Below the pieces are notes generated by a model. That model had not been told where the DNA came from. It did not search any database and saw only the letters and a program-made list of their open reading frames with translations. A DNA stretch of 64,000 nucleotides from Azoarcus sp. GTDB taxonomy: Bacteria > Pseudomonadota > Gammaproteobacteria > Burkholderiales > Rhodocyclaceae. The position numbers and the translations under genes are program-made. Below are positions 25,320-33,465 of this stretch, one piece after another (the first letter of the stretch is position 1; each line of letters begins with the position of its first letter). The DNA lies in contig JAIRXQ010000059.1 in NCBI GenBank assembly GCA_031268195.1, forward strand, positions 1 to 64,000, written 5' to 3'.

Positions 25320-25348
25320 GTCGCCCGGTTACGGGCGTGGATTGAAAC
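25320..25348 (+). repeat. Isolated CRISPR-repeat-like sequence (type I-C style)
   Basis: gtcgcccggttacgggcg followed by tggattgaaac matches the form of type I-C CRISPR repeats: GTCGC start, short palindrome, and the GTGGATTGAAAC end. No second copy is present at spacer distance on either side and no cas gene is in the window. The 3' part also encodes the last residues of mtnA (CFNPRP-stop). It may be a solitary relic or a coincidence. Confidence 0.35.
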
Positions 25349-26417
25349 ATGTTGCGGCGTTCCGCAAAAAATAGCTCAGCTGCGCGGGCTCGACGAGGCC
25401 GCGTTCGGTGACGAAAGCTGTGACGAGCGCGGCGGGCGTCACATCGAAAGCGGGATTCGCGGCGCGCGTCCCCATTGCCGCCAGCCGCACGGAGCGTCGT
25501 TCGCCGTCTGCATCGAGCCCGGTGATGGTGAGCACTTCGTCGTCGGCGCGCGCCTCGATGGGGATGGCCGCGCCGTTCGGCGTGGCGGCATCGAACGTCG
25601 AGAGGGGGGCGGCGACGAAAAACGGCACGCCCGCCGCCCGCGCCGCGAGCGCTTTCAGATACGTTCCGATCTTGTTGGCGACGTCGCCGTTGGCGGCGAT
25701 GCGGTCCGCACCGACGATCACCGCGTCGATCTTGCTTGCCGTGAGCAAGTGCCCGGCGGCGTTGTCCGCGGACAGGACGTGGGCAATGCCGGCGGCGGCG
25801 AGCTCCCACGCGGTGAGCAGCCCCTGTAGGCGCGGGCGCGTTTCGGAGACGAAAACCTCGATGGCGAGCCCGGCGGCGTGTGCCGCATACACCGGCGCGA
25901 GCGCAGTGCCTGCGCCCGCCGTGGCGAGCCAGCCCGCGTTGCAGTGGGTCATGACCCGCAAGGGCCGTCCGGCGGGCGCGGGCAAGGTGCGCAAGCGTGA
26001 GAGCCCGTGCGCGCCGATGGCCTCACAGCGCGCGGCGTCATCGGCGCGGATGGCTTCGGCCTCGGCCCATGCCGCCGCGCGGCGCGCGTGCGCGGACAAG
26101 GGTTGCAGGCGCTGCGCCATGCGTTCGAGCACCCACGCGAGGTTGACGGCGGTCGGACGTGTGGCGCGCAGCACCGCGAGGGCATGGTCGAGCGCGGCAT
26201 CGTCCGCGGGCCCGCTGGCGAGCGCGACGGCCACGCCGAACGCAGCGGCGCAGCCGATCAACGGCGCGCCGCGCACGCGCATCGCGGTGATGGCCTCGGC
26301 CACATCATCGAGCGTGGCCAGTTGCCGCTGCTCCGCGCGCCAGGGCAGGCCGGTCTGGTCGAGGATGACGAGCGCCTCGCCGCTGCGGCGCAGGGTGGGG
26401 GTGGGTTGGATGAACAT
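25329..26417 (-). CDS. mtnA: S-methyl-5-thioribose-1-phosphate isomerase
   Basis: A 362-residue isomerase converting 5-methylthioribose-1-phosphate to the ribulose form in methylthioadenosine salvage. MRVRGAPLIGCAAAFGVA, the catalytic cysteine in MTHCNAGWLA and the catalytic aspartate in VGADRIAANGD are present. The start is either ATG 26417 (MFIQPTP) or ATG 26429; neither has a strong ribosome site. It follows rep by 20 bases. The last six residues come from a CRISPR-repeat-like sequence. Other salvage genes (mtnP, mtnC, mtnD) are not in the window. Confidence 0.93.
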   Translation of the reverse strand: MFIQPTPTLRRSGEALVILDQTGLPWRAEQRQLATLDDVAEAITAMRVRGAPLIGCAAAFGVAVALASGPADDAALDHALAVLRATRPTAVNLAWVLERMAQRLQPLSAHARRAAAWAEAEAIRADDAARCEAIGAHGLSRLRTLPAPAGRPLRVMTHCNAGWLATAGAGTALAPVYAAHAAGLAIEVFVSETRPRLQGLLTAWELAAAGIAHVLSADNAAGHLLTASKIDAVIVGADRIAANGDVANKIGTYLKALAARAAGVPFFVAAPLSTFDAATPNGAAIPIEARADDEVLTITGLDADGERRSVRLAAMGTRAANPAFDVTPAALVTAFVTERGLVEPAQLSYFLRNAATCFNPRP

Positions 26418-26437
26418 GGCGGGACGCATCTTAACGT

Positions 26438-28426
26438 TTATTTGCGTGCCTCCAGCATCGCCATCAGCCCCGCCAACCGCGCACGCCCTTCCTCTTTGGA
26501 GAGCGGCGCGTTGCGTTCTTCGCGGCCGCTGATCTTCACCTCCTCGCCCATTTCCGCGATGAAGCGCGACGGCTCGCAGGTGCGAATCTCGCCGCCCGCC
26601 TTGCGCCGCTCGCACCACGTCAGGTTCAGCGAACGCTGCGCGCGGGTGATGCCGACGTACATCAGCCGCCGTTCCTCGTCCACCTTGTTCTCGTCGATGC
26701 TCGACTGGTGCGGCAACAGCCCTTCCTCGGCGCCGATCAGGAAAACGTGCGGAAACTCCAGTCCCTTGGCGGCGTGCAGGGTGGCAAGCCGCACGCCGTC
26801 GAAATCGGGGTCTTCTTTGTCGAGCATCGAGGCAAGCGCGATGGTCTGGGTGAGTTCGATCAGATTCTTGCCGTCCTCGTCGCCACGGCGAGTGAGCCAG
26901 TCGACGAAATCGGAGACATTGCGCCACTTTGTTTCCGCGTCGTGGGCGTCGTGGTGCGAGGCCAGCCACGCTTCGTAATGGATCGCCGTCAGTAGTTCGG
27001 CCAGTGTTTTCGAGGCGGGCCCGGCGTGGGCGCTCGCCCGCATCCGGCGCACGAAGGCGGTGAATTGCCGCACGGCTTCCAGTTGGCGCGGCTGCAAATG
27101 CTGGCCGCAGCCTTCTTCGTGCGCGGCTGCGAACAGGCTCGCGTGGCGCTGCCCGGCATAGCCGCCGAGCGCTTCGATGGTGCCCGGCCCGATGCCGCGC
27201 CGGGGCGTGGTGATGGCGCGGATGAAGGCGAGATCGTCGTCCTCGTTCGCCAGCAGGCGCAGCCAGGCCACGAGGTCGCGGATTTCACTTCTATCGAAAA
27301 AGCTCTGTCCGCCCGAAATAGTGTAAGGAATATGCTGGTTGCGCAACTGCTGTTCGATCAGCCGTGCCTGATGGTTGCCGCGATAAAGGATGGCGTAGTC
27401 GCGGAAATGGCCGCGGTGCTGGAACTTGTGCGCGGAAATCTTCGTCGCCACCCATTCGGCCTCGTGCTCGGCGCTGCGACAACTGGTGGCGGCCACGGGC
27501 TCGCCCGGCCCGCGTTCCGACCACAGGCGTTTCTCGAACAGCTTGTCGTTGTGGGCGATCACGTTGTTGGCCGCCTCCAGAATGCGCTGCGAGGAACGGT
27601 AGTTCTGTTCGAGCTTGACGAGCTTCAGCGCCGGGAAATCCACTTGTAGCTGGCGCAGATTTTCCACATCGGCGCCGCGCCAGGCGTAGATCGCCTGATC
27701 GTCGTCGCCCACCGCCGTGAAGGCGCCGCGCACGCCGGTGAGCAGCCGCAACAGGCGGTACTGGGCGCGGTTGGTATCCTGATACTCGTCGATCAGCAGG
27801 TAGCGCAGGCGGTTCTGCCAGCGCTCGCGCACATCGGCGTGCGTCTCGAACAAGCGCACCGGCAAAGCGATGAGATCGTCGAAATCCACGGCCTGATACG
27901 CGCGCAGGGTGCGTTCGTAATCCGGATAAAGCCGCGCTGCCGCCGCGCCGATCTCGTCCTCGGCAAGCTTCACCGCCTCCGTGGGCGGGATCATGGCGTT
28001 TTTCCATGCCGAAATTCGCCATTGCAACTGCTTCGCCAGCCCTTTTTCGGCATCGGGCGCAATGTCGGAGACGATCTGCGCCGTGTCCGCCGCATCGAGA
28101 ATCGAGAATTGCGGCTTGAGCCCGCACTGCCGTGCCTGCGCCCGCACGATGCGCACACCGAGGGCGTGGAAGGTGCACACCGTCAGCCCTTCCGGAGTGC
28201 GGCCACCCATGAGTCTGGCGACACGTTCCTGCATCTCGCGCGCCGCTTTGTTGGTGAAGGTGATCGCCGCCACGTTCGCGGGCGCGAGCCCGCACTCGCC
28301 GATCAGGTAGGCGATTTTGCGCGTGATGACCCCTGTCTTGCCGCTGCCCGCCCCCGCCAGGACCAGGCAAGGGCCGTCGAGATAGCGGACGGCTTCGCGT
28401 TGCGGGGCGTTGAGTTGGGAGGACAT
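26438..28426 (-). CDS. rep: ATP-dependent DNA helicase Rep
   Basis: A 662-residue superfamily 1A 3'-5' helicase, the size of Escherichia coli Rep (673). Walker A is AGAGSGKTGVI. DEYQDTN is the Walker B / motif II. Further motifs are GDDDQAIYAWRGA, LEQNYRSS and the C-terminal YVGITRAQRSL. The start MSSQLNAPQREAV matches Rep better than UvrD. Rep clears proteins ahead of the replication fork. The 57 extra residues in the track overlap a terminator and are rejected. Confidence 0.93.
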   Translation of the reverse strand: MSSQLNAPQREAVRYLDGPCLVLAGAGSGKTGVITRKIAYLIGECGLAPANVAAITFTNKAAREMQERVARLMGGRTPEGLTVCTFHALGVRIVRAQARQCGLKPQFSILDAADTAQIVSDIAPDAEKGLAKQLQWRISAWKNAMIPPTEAVKLAEDEIGAAAARLYPDYERTLRAYQAVDFDDLIALPVRLFETHADVRERWQNRLRYLLIDEYQDTNRAQYRLLRLLTGVRGAFTAVGDDDQAIYAWRGADVENLRQLQVDFPALKLVKLEQNYRSSQRILEAANNVIAHNDKLFEKRLWSERGPGEPVAATSCRSAEHEAEWVATKISAHKFQHRGHFRDYAILYRGNHQARLIEQQLRNQHIPYTISGGQSFFDRSEIRDLVAWLRLLANEDDDLAFIRAITTPRRGIGPGTIEALGGYAGQRHASLFAAAHEEGCGQHLQPRQLEAVRQFTAFVRRMRASAHAGPASKTLAELLTAIHYEAWLASHHDAHDAETKWRNVSDFVDWLTRRGDEDGKNLIELTQTIALASMLDKEDPDFDGVRLATLHAAKGLEFPHVFLIGAEEGLLPHQSSIDENKVDEERRLMYVGITRAQRSLNLTWCERRKAGGEIRTCEPSRFIAEMGEEVKISGREERNAPLSKEEGRARLAGLMAMLEARK

Positions 28427-28493
28427 CGGGGAGGGGGGCGGAAAAGCGAAAGGCGCGAGTGTACCGGACTTCACGACAGTGTTTTCCGGGGCA

Positions 28494-28535
28494 CAAAAAA
28501 GAGAAAGAGAAAGCGCCCGGCGAATACCGGGCGCT
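28494..28535 (-). terminator. Terminator after the DUF4282 gene
   Basis: On the minus strand the stem agcgcccgg / ccgggcgct (loop tattcg) is followed by the T-rich tract ttctctttctcttttttg. It separates the small membrane protein gene from rep. Confidence 0.8.
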
Positions 28536-28565
28536 CCAGGGGTGTTTATGTAAAAATGCGGATAT

Positions 28566-28799
28566 TTATTTTTTGCGCAGTTCCTGCAATGCCTCATTCA
28601 TTTTGAAAAAGATGATGATGAGTTCGCAATAGACTCGCACGAACAGGCTGCCGCCCACAATCGTGCCTATCCCGATCAGAAACTGCCCCCCAAAAATGGC
28701 GGCAATCCCGCCGATCACCACGCCCAGCAGAAGCAGGTAGTATGCGATGCAAATGATTTTCGGGGTAATCATCGTGTCGAACTTCAGAAGCTCATTCAC
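28566..28799 (-). CDS. Small DUF4282-type membrane protein
   Basis: A 77-residue protein with two transmembrane helices (IICIAYYLLLLGVVIGGIAA and a second at QFLIGIGTIVGGSLFV), ending in a charged tail. The pattern YRVYCEL-like (VRVYCELIIIFFKMNEAL) is typical of DUF4282 proteins. GTG at 28799 is preferred as start because TTTGGAG lies 8 bases before it; the track uses a TTG four codons earlier. It has its own promoter and terminator. Function is unknown. Confidence 0.78.
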   Translation of the reverse strand: MNELLKFDTMITPKIICIAYYLLLLGVVIGGIAAIFGGQFLIGIGTIVGGSLFVRVYCELIIIFFKMNEALQELRKK

Positions 28800-28831
28800 T
28801 GGAATCTCCAAAGGAAGGGGAAGAGCGCATC

Positions 28832-28860
28832 ATGGTACAAAATGCAAAGTGTTACTTCAA
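28832..28860 (-). promoter_or_regulatory. Candidate promoter of the DUF4282 gene
   Basis: On the minus strand TTGAAG and TACCAT are 17 bases apart in an AT-rich stretch about 30 bases before the gene start. Confidence 0.4.
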
Positions 28861-28985
28861 TATGGTAAAAAAATCATTTATTTGATTTGTCTTGCGCGGA
28901 GATAATCCGTCCTGATGACAGCCTTGGGTAAAACTCGCAAAATAGGCGTCCCATCCAGCCAGGCCCCCTCCAGCCGAGCCGACCC

Positions 28986-29483
28986 ATGAAAATCCGCCTT
29001 CTCTCCGCGCTTGCCGCCATTTTCTTCGTCGCCGTCGGTGTTTTCGTCTACAACGACAAGCCGCCCGCGCCCGATATCGCCCTCACCACGTTGCAAGGCG
29101 AGCGCCTCGACACCGCTTCCCTGCGCGGCAAGGTGGTGCTGGTCAATTTCTGGGCCACCACCTGCACCAGCTGCATCGCGGAGTTGCCCAAGCTCATCGC
29201 CACGCACGAAAAATTCAAGGCGCGCGGGCTGGAAACGCTGGCCGTGGCGATGGATTACGACCCGCCCGAACAGGTACGCGCCTTCGTCGAAAAAAACGCC
29301 TTGCCGTTCATCGTCGCGCCCGATGCGCGGGGCGCAGCCGCGCAAGCCTTCGGCGGTGTGCGCTTGACGCCGACCACGTTTCTCATCGACCGCCAGGGAC
29401 GCATCCAGAAAAAATACCTGGGCGAACCCAGTTTCGATGAGCTGAATGCGTTGCTGGAAGAACTGCTTGGGAAAGCGGCGTGA
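28986..29483 (+). CDS. TlpA/ResA-like thioredoxin-fold protein
   Basis: A 165-residue membrane-anchored thiol-disulfide protein. The N-terminal helix (LLSALAAIFFVAVGVFVY) is an uncleaved anchor or signal. The thioredoxin domain has the active site WATTCTSC at about residues 56-63 and the cis-proline region LTPTTFLID. Such proteins reduce periplasmic disulfides, often for cytochrome c maturation. It is a lone gene; a lipoprotein cytochrome c is present elsewhere in the window. The CTSC pair is not the CxPC of classic TlpA. Confidence 0.88.
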   Translation: MKIRLLSALAAIFFVAVGVFVYNDKPPAPDIALTTLQGERLDTASLRGKVVLVNFWATTCTSCIAELPKLIATHEKFKARGLETLAVAMDYDPPEQVRAFVEKNALPFIVAPDARGAAAQAFGGVRLTPTTFLIDRQGRIQKKYLGEPSFDELNALLEELLGKAA

Positions 29484-29659
29484 TGCGCGGCGCGGCGGAG
29501 GGTGCTCGTGTCTGTTCCCGGAACGGAACGATGGCGGCAAAACGGCGCTCTGATCGGGGCGGCATGCTTTCGGATACTCCGCACGCGACAGCCTCGATAG
29601 CAAACGGTAACATCGCCCCTTCGTCGTCTTGAGGTTCGCCCGCGCGGGCGTCGCCAAAC

Positions 29660-30271
29660 GTGACTTCAAACGCTTCTGCCGTCCCCAAAATTCCGACCAT
29701 CACCGTAGGGCTGCGCCCTTTTCACCCTTTCGGGGCGGCGCTCACGCCGGCGGACGGCGAGAAGGCGACGCTCTCCGACCTGCTGGTGACCTTCTCCACG
29801 CAGCCGGATGGCAACGTGCGCTTCGAATACGCGCTGGAAGGGCGGCTCGATGCCTTGCGCCTGCCGAGCGCCTCTGAGCCCGCGCCACTGCCGTTGTGGG
29901 AGCACACCTGTTTCGAGGCGTTTCTTGCCACGCCTGGCGCGGAAAGCTACCGGGAGTTCAATTTCTCCCCGGACGGGCAATGGGTGGTGGCGGCGTTTTC
30001 CCGTTACCGCGAACTCCATCGGCGGCTGGAAGAAGGCTCGACGCCGCTCATCGAGACTTCGCGCACCGCGGATCGGCTCACGCTGGTGGTGGAAGTGCCG
30101 CCCGCGTTGCTGCCCGCCGGGCCGGTGCTGCGGGTGGGGTTATCGGCAGTGATCGAACACCATGACGGACGGCTCGAATACCGGGCGGTGCGGCATCCCG
30201 CCGCCAAGCCCGATTTTCACCACGCCGACGGCTGGGTGCTCCAGCTCGATACCCGTGTGGCGGCGCAATGA
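29660..30271 (+). CDS. DOMON-like domain protein
   Basis: A 203-residue protein with one beta-sandwich domain of the DOMON-like type (CBM9-like fold), seen in LPLWEHTCFEAFLATPGAES, YREFNFSPDGQWVVAAF and the C-terminal DFHHADGWVLQLD. Start is GTG at 29660; it has no signal peptide. Its stop overlaps the start of the NamZ gene as ATGA. This pairing of a DOMON-like gene with a DUF1343 gene suggests a shared job in cell-wall sugar turnover, but no reaction is known. Confidence 0.8.
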   Translation: MTSNASAVPKIPTITVGLRPFHPFGAALTPADGEKATLSDLLVTFSTQPDGNVRFEYALEGRLDALRLPSASEPAPLPLWEHTCFEAFLATPGAESYREFNFSPDGQWVVAAFSRYRELHRRLEEGSTPLIETSRTADRLTLVVEVPPALLPAGPVLRVGLSAVIEHHDGRLEYRAVRHPAAKPDFHHADGWVLQLDTRVAAQ

Positions 30272-31485
30272 GCACGGCCCATTTTTCGACCGGGCTCGAT
30301 CGCCTGCTCGCGGAGCCGGAGCTCGTCCGGCCGCTGGCGGGCAAGCGGGTGGCGCTGCTCGCGCATCCGGCTTCGGTCACGCATGACCTGACGCACGCGC
30401 TCGATGCGCTGGCCGCCTTGCCGGGGGTGAGGCTCTCTGCCCTGTTCGGGCCGCAGCACGGGCTGCGCGGCGACAAGCAGGACAATATGGTCGAATCGCC
30501 CGACTACATCGATCCGCAATTCGGCATCCCGGCCTTCAGCCTGTACGGGCGCGTGCGCCATCCGAGCGACGAGATGATGTCGCACTTCGATGTGCTGCTC
30601 GTCGACATGCAGGATTTGGGCTGCCGCATCTACACGTTCATCACCACGCTACGCTATGTGCTGGAAGCGGCGGCGCGGCATGCCAAGGCGGTGTGGGTGC
30701 TCGACCGCCCGAATCCGGTGGGACGTCCGGTGGAGGGCACGCTGTTGCAGCCGGGCTGGGAGAGCTTCGTCGGCGCGGGGCCGCTGCCGATGCGGCACGG
30801 CCTGACGCTGGGCGAACTCGGGCATTGGTTCATCGCGCATCTGGGGCTGGAGCTCGACTACCAGGTCATCACCATGACCGGCTGGCAGCCCGAGGCCGCG
30901 CCCGGATACGGCTGGCCGCCGGCGCGCGCCTGGGTGAATCCCAGCCCCAACGCGCCCAATCTGTTCATGGCGCGCGCCTACGCCGGTACGGTGATGCTCG
31001 AAGGCACGACGCTCTCCGAAGGGCGCGGCACCACGCGGCCGCTGGAGCTGTTCGGCGCGCCGGGGATCACGCCGCGCGCGCTGATCGACGAAATGCGCGC
31101 CTTCGCCCCCCAGTGGCTCACCGGTAGCCGCTTGCGCGAATGCTGGTTCGAGCCGACGTTCCACAAGCACGTCGGGCAGTTGTGCGCCGGCGTGCAAATC
31201 CATGTCGAACCCGGGCACTACGAGCACGCCGCTTTCCGCCCCTGGCGGCTGATGGCGCTGGCATTCAAAGCCTTGCGGCGGCTCATACCCGCTTATCCGC
31301 TGTGGCGCGAATTCGCCTACGAGTACGAATTCGAGCGGCTCGCCATCGACCTCATCAACGGCGGCCCGGGTCTGCGCGAGTGGGTAGACGACGACAACGC
31401 CAGCGCCGCCGATCTGGAGGCCCTCGCGGGCGCGGACGAAGCCGCGTGGATCGAGGCCCGCCGCCCGTACCTGCTTTACCCCTGA
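30268..31485 (+). CDS. NamZ/DUF1343 family exo-beta-N-acetylmuramidase-like protein
   Basis: A 405-residue DUF1343 protein. Characterised members (NamZ) remove N-acetylmuramic acid from peptidoglycan fragments. Family blocks include LFGPQHGLRGDKQDNMVES (after a KRVALLAHPASV strand), IPAFSLYG, DVLLVDMQDLGCRIYTFI, VWVLDRPNPVGRPVEG and EGRGTTRPLELFGAP. No signal peptide is seen, so activity may be cytoplasmic recycling. It is coupled to the DOMON-like gene by a 4-base overlap. Confidence 0.88.
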   Translation: MSTAHFSTGLDRLLAEPELVRPLAGKRVALLAHPASVTHDLTHALDALAALPGVRLSALFGPQHGLRGDKQDNMVESPDYIDPQFGIPAFSLYGRVRHPSDEMMSHFDVLLVDMQDLGCRIYTFITTLRYVLEAAARHAKAVWVLDRPNPVGRPVEGTLLQPGWESFVGAGPLPMRHGLTLGELGHWFIAHLGLELDYQVITMTGWQPEAAPGYGWPPARAWVNPSPNAPNLFMARAYAGTVMLEGTTLSEGRGTTRPLELFGAPGITPRALIDEMRAFAPQWLTGSRLRECWFEPTFHKHVGQLCAGVQIHVEPGHYEHAAFRPWRLMALAFKALRRLIPAYPLWREFAYEYEFERLAIDLINGGPGLREWVDDDNASAADLEALAGADEAAWIEARRPYLLYP

Positions 31486-31511
31486 GCGGCACCGTTCCCC
31501 GGAGAGTCACC

Positions 31512-32456
31512 GTGATCAAGCATGCCCTGAAGATTTTCGCCTGCAACTCCAACGGCGCGCTGGCGCGCGAGATCTGTTCCCGCCTCGGCGTACCGCTGTC
31601 GCAATTGGAAATCGCGCATTTCTCCAACGATAATCTGCATGTGCAGGTGCTCGAAAACGTGCGCGAACGCGACGTGTTCGTGGTGCAGTCCTTCATCGAG
31701 CCGGTGAGCGATCACATCATGGAATTGCTGATTACGCTGGATGCGCTGCGCAGCGCCTCGGCGCAACGCATCACGGCGGTGATTCCGTACTACTCCTACG
31801 CGCGTTCGGACAAAAAGGACAAGCCGCGCATTTCGATCACCGGGCGGCTGATGGCCGACATGCTCGTCACGGCCGGGGCCCATCGCGTGCTGACCATGGA
31901 TTTGCATGCCGATCAGGTGCACGGCTTCTTTAGCGTGCCGGTCGATCACCTCACCGCGATCCCGGTCATCGCTGAGCATTTCCGCCAGCACTACGATCTC
32001 TCCAACATGGTGGCGGTGGCCACCGACGCGGGCGGTGCAAAACGGGTAGGGCGTTTCTCCGAGCGGCTCGGCATTCCGATGGCGATCATCGACAAGCGCC
32101 GCATCAGCGACACCACGGTGAAGCAGGGGCAGGTGGTGGGTGAGGTGAGCGGGCGTGACGCGGTGATTTTCGAAGACGAAATTTCCACCGGCGGCACGCT
32201 GGTTTCGACCATCGAACTCCTGCGTGCCGCCGGGGCGAAAAGCGTACATGCGGGCGCGGTGCATGGCGTACTGTGCGGCCCGGCCATCGAACGGCTCGCC
32301 GCCGCGCCCATCGACTCGGTGATCGTCACCAACACCGTGAACGTGCCGCCGGGGAAAAAGCTGGACAAGCTCACCGTGCTCACGGTCGCGCCGCTGTTCG
32401 CGGCGGCCATCGAGCGCATCCACAGCGGGGCGAGCGTGGGGGCGCTGTTCGCCTGA
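31512..32456 (+). CDS. Ribose-phosphate pyrophosphokinase-like protein (divergent Prs)
   Basis: A 314-residue PRPP synthetase homologue. It keeps the family scaffold: KIFACNSNGALAREICSRLG, the flexible-loop region YSYARSDKKDKPRISITGRL, MDLHADQVHGFFSVPVDHL and the C-terminal phosphoribosyl fold. The PRPP-binding loop reads VIFEDEISTGGTL, where canonical Prs has VDDMxDTGGT, so an acidic pair is rearranged. Start is GTG with GGAGAG upstream, 26 bases after NamZ. It may be a paralogue with altered substrate or regulation. A canonical prs gene is expected elsewhere. Confidence 0.85.
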   Translation: MIKHALKIFACNSNGALAREICSRLGVPLSQLEIAHFSNDNLHVQVLENVRERDVFVVQSFIEPVSDHIMELLITLDALRSASAQRITAVIPYYSYARSDKKDKPRISITGRLMADMLVTAGAHRVLTMDLHADQVHGFFSVPVDHLTAIPVIAEHFRQHYDLSNMVAVATDAGGAKRVGRFSERLGIPMAIIDKRRISDTTVKQGQVVGEVSGRDAVIFEDEISTGGTLVSTIELLRAAGAKSVHAGAVHGVLCGPAIERLAAAPIDSVIVTNTVNVPPGKKLDKLTVLTVAPLFAAAIERIHSGASVGALFA

Positions 32457-32491
32457 GCGGTGGGCAACTCGGTAGGCAACTGAGCGCGGGC

Positions 32492-32522
32492 AAAAAAGAA
32501 GGCGCGGCCTTTGCCGCGCCTT
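32492..32522 (-). terminator. Terminator between convergent genes
   Basis: The stem aaggcgcggc / gccgcgcctt has a T run (cttttttg) only on the minus strand, so it mainly ends the sigma/membrane protein operon. The stem could also slow transcription from the prs-like gene. Confidence 0.75.
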
Positions 32523-32547
32523 CGCGAACGACTTCGGATATTGCCGG

Positions 32548-33465
32548 TTACTGCGGCGGAATCAGCCGCGCGTAGTCCTTCGGAATGTCGGGTACCTGAT
32601 AGAGCACGCTCAATTCCGCTTCGTCCGGCAAAACACCACGCATGCGGCTCGCCAACTCCCGTATTTCCGGCGAACGCGTGCTGCCGGTGAGCAGGAACCA
32701 GCGGTTATGACGCGTCTGGGTGCTCTTGGCGGCGATCGTCGGTTTCAGCTCGGACAAATCCGCAGTGACCCGCGTCCACTGCTGCGCAACGATGGGGTAA
32801 GTGTATTCGGAGGCCAGCTTTGCCGACCCCGCGTTTCTCTCCCGGCGGACGCTGGACGCCGCTTCGGAGGGGGCGCTGCTCTGCGTTTCCATGTTCGCCT
32901 GCGCAGCAGCAGCGCCCTCCGTGGCCGGCGCAGGCACGGCGGCGGCGCGGGTGGGCGCAGCGGCGGCGGGCGGCGCAGCAGCGGCGGGCGGCGCTTCGGT
33001 GGTGGGCGGCGCAGCAGCGGCGGATGGCGCCTCCGGGGGCGCGAGGGGCTCGGTTTCGATTGGCGTGGCGACCTTTGCCACAGGCGCGGTGGCCGCCGCG
33101 CTGAAACGACTGACCGGCTCGGGACTGCTGCTGCCTCGCACGCTTTGCACCAGCACGCCCAGAAGCAGCGCACCCACGAAACTGGCGGCACAGATCAAGG
33201 CGGGCCGCAGCCACAGGTTGGGCGAGGGCGGCTCGAGGTCTTCTTCGTAGAGCTCATCCCCCACCAGCAAGGTCGAGGCCAGCTCCGGAGCGGGCGGCGC
33301 CATGACCGGCAGTTTTTCCGGCGTAAATACGCAGTTATCCTGGGTGACCCGCACGACGCTCGCAAACCAGGAATCCATCGTGCTCGGCGCATCGAACCGT
33401 GGCATCACTTTCAACAAGCTGCTCAGCTTGTCGACCCCTGCGATAAAACGTTCGACGGTTTTCAT
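32548..33465 (-). CDS. Membrane protein coupled to a sigma factor (putative anti-sigma factor)
   Basis: A 305-residue single-pass protein. Residues 1-85 are cytoplasmic, one helix follows at about 88-110 (ALICAASFVGALLLGVLVQS), then a long A/P/T-rich linker (about 115-205) and a C-terminal periplasmic domain of about 90 residues (YTYPIVAQQWTRV ... VLPDEAELSVLYQVPDIP). Its ATG shares a base with the sigma gene stop (TAATG), so the two are translated together. Layout and coupling fit a transmembrane anti-sigma factor, but the N-terminus lacks the HxxxCxxC zinc motif. The role is inferred from position. Confidence 0.65.
   Translation of the reverse strand: MKTVERFIAGVDKLSSLLKVMPRFDAPSTMDSWFASVVRVTQDNCVFTPEKLPVMAPPAPELASTLLVGDELYEEDLEPPSPNLWLRPALICAASFVGALLLGVLVQSVRGSSSPEPVSRFSAAATAPVAKVATPIETEPLAPPEAPSAAAAPPTTEAPPAAAAPPAAAAPTRAAAVPAPATEGAAAAQANMETQSSAPSEAASSVRRERNAGSAKLASEYTYPIVAQQWTRVTADLSELKPTIAAKSTQTRHNRWFLLTGSTRSPEIRELASRMRGVLPDEAELSVLYQVPDIPKDYARLIPPQ

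Noticed and set aside
25320-25348. A CRISPR array
   Set aside because: Only one repeat-like unit and no cas genes; reported as a solitary repeat instead.
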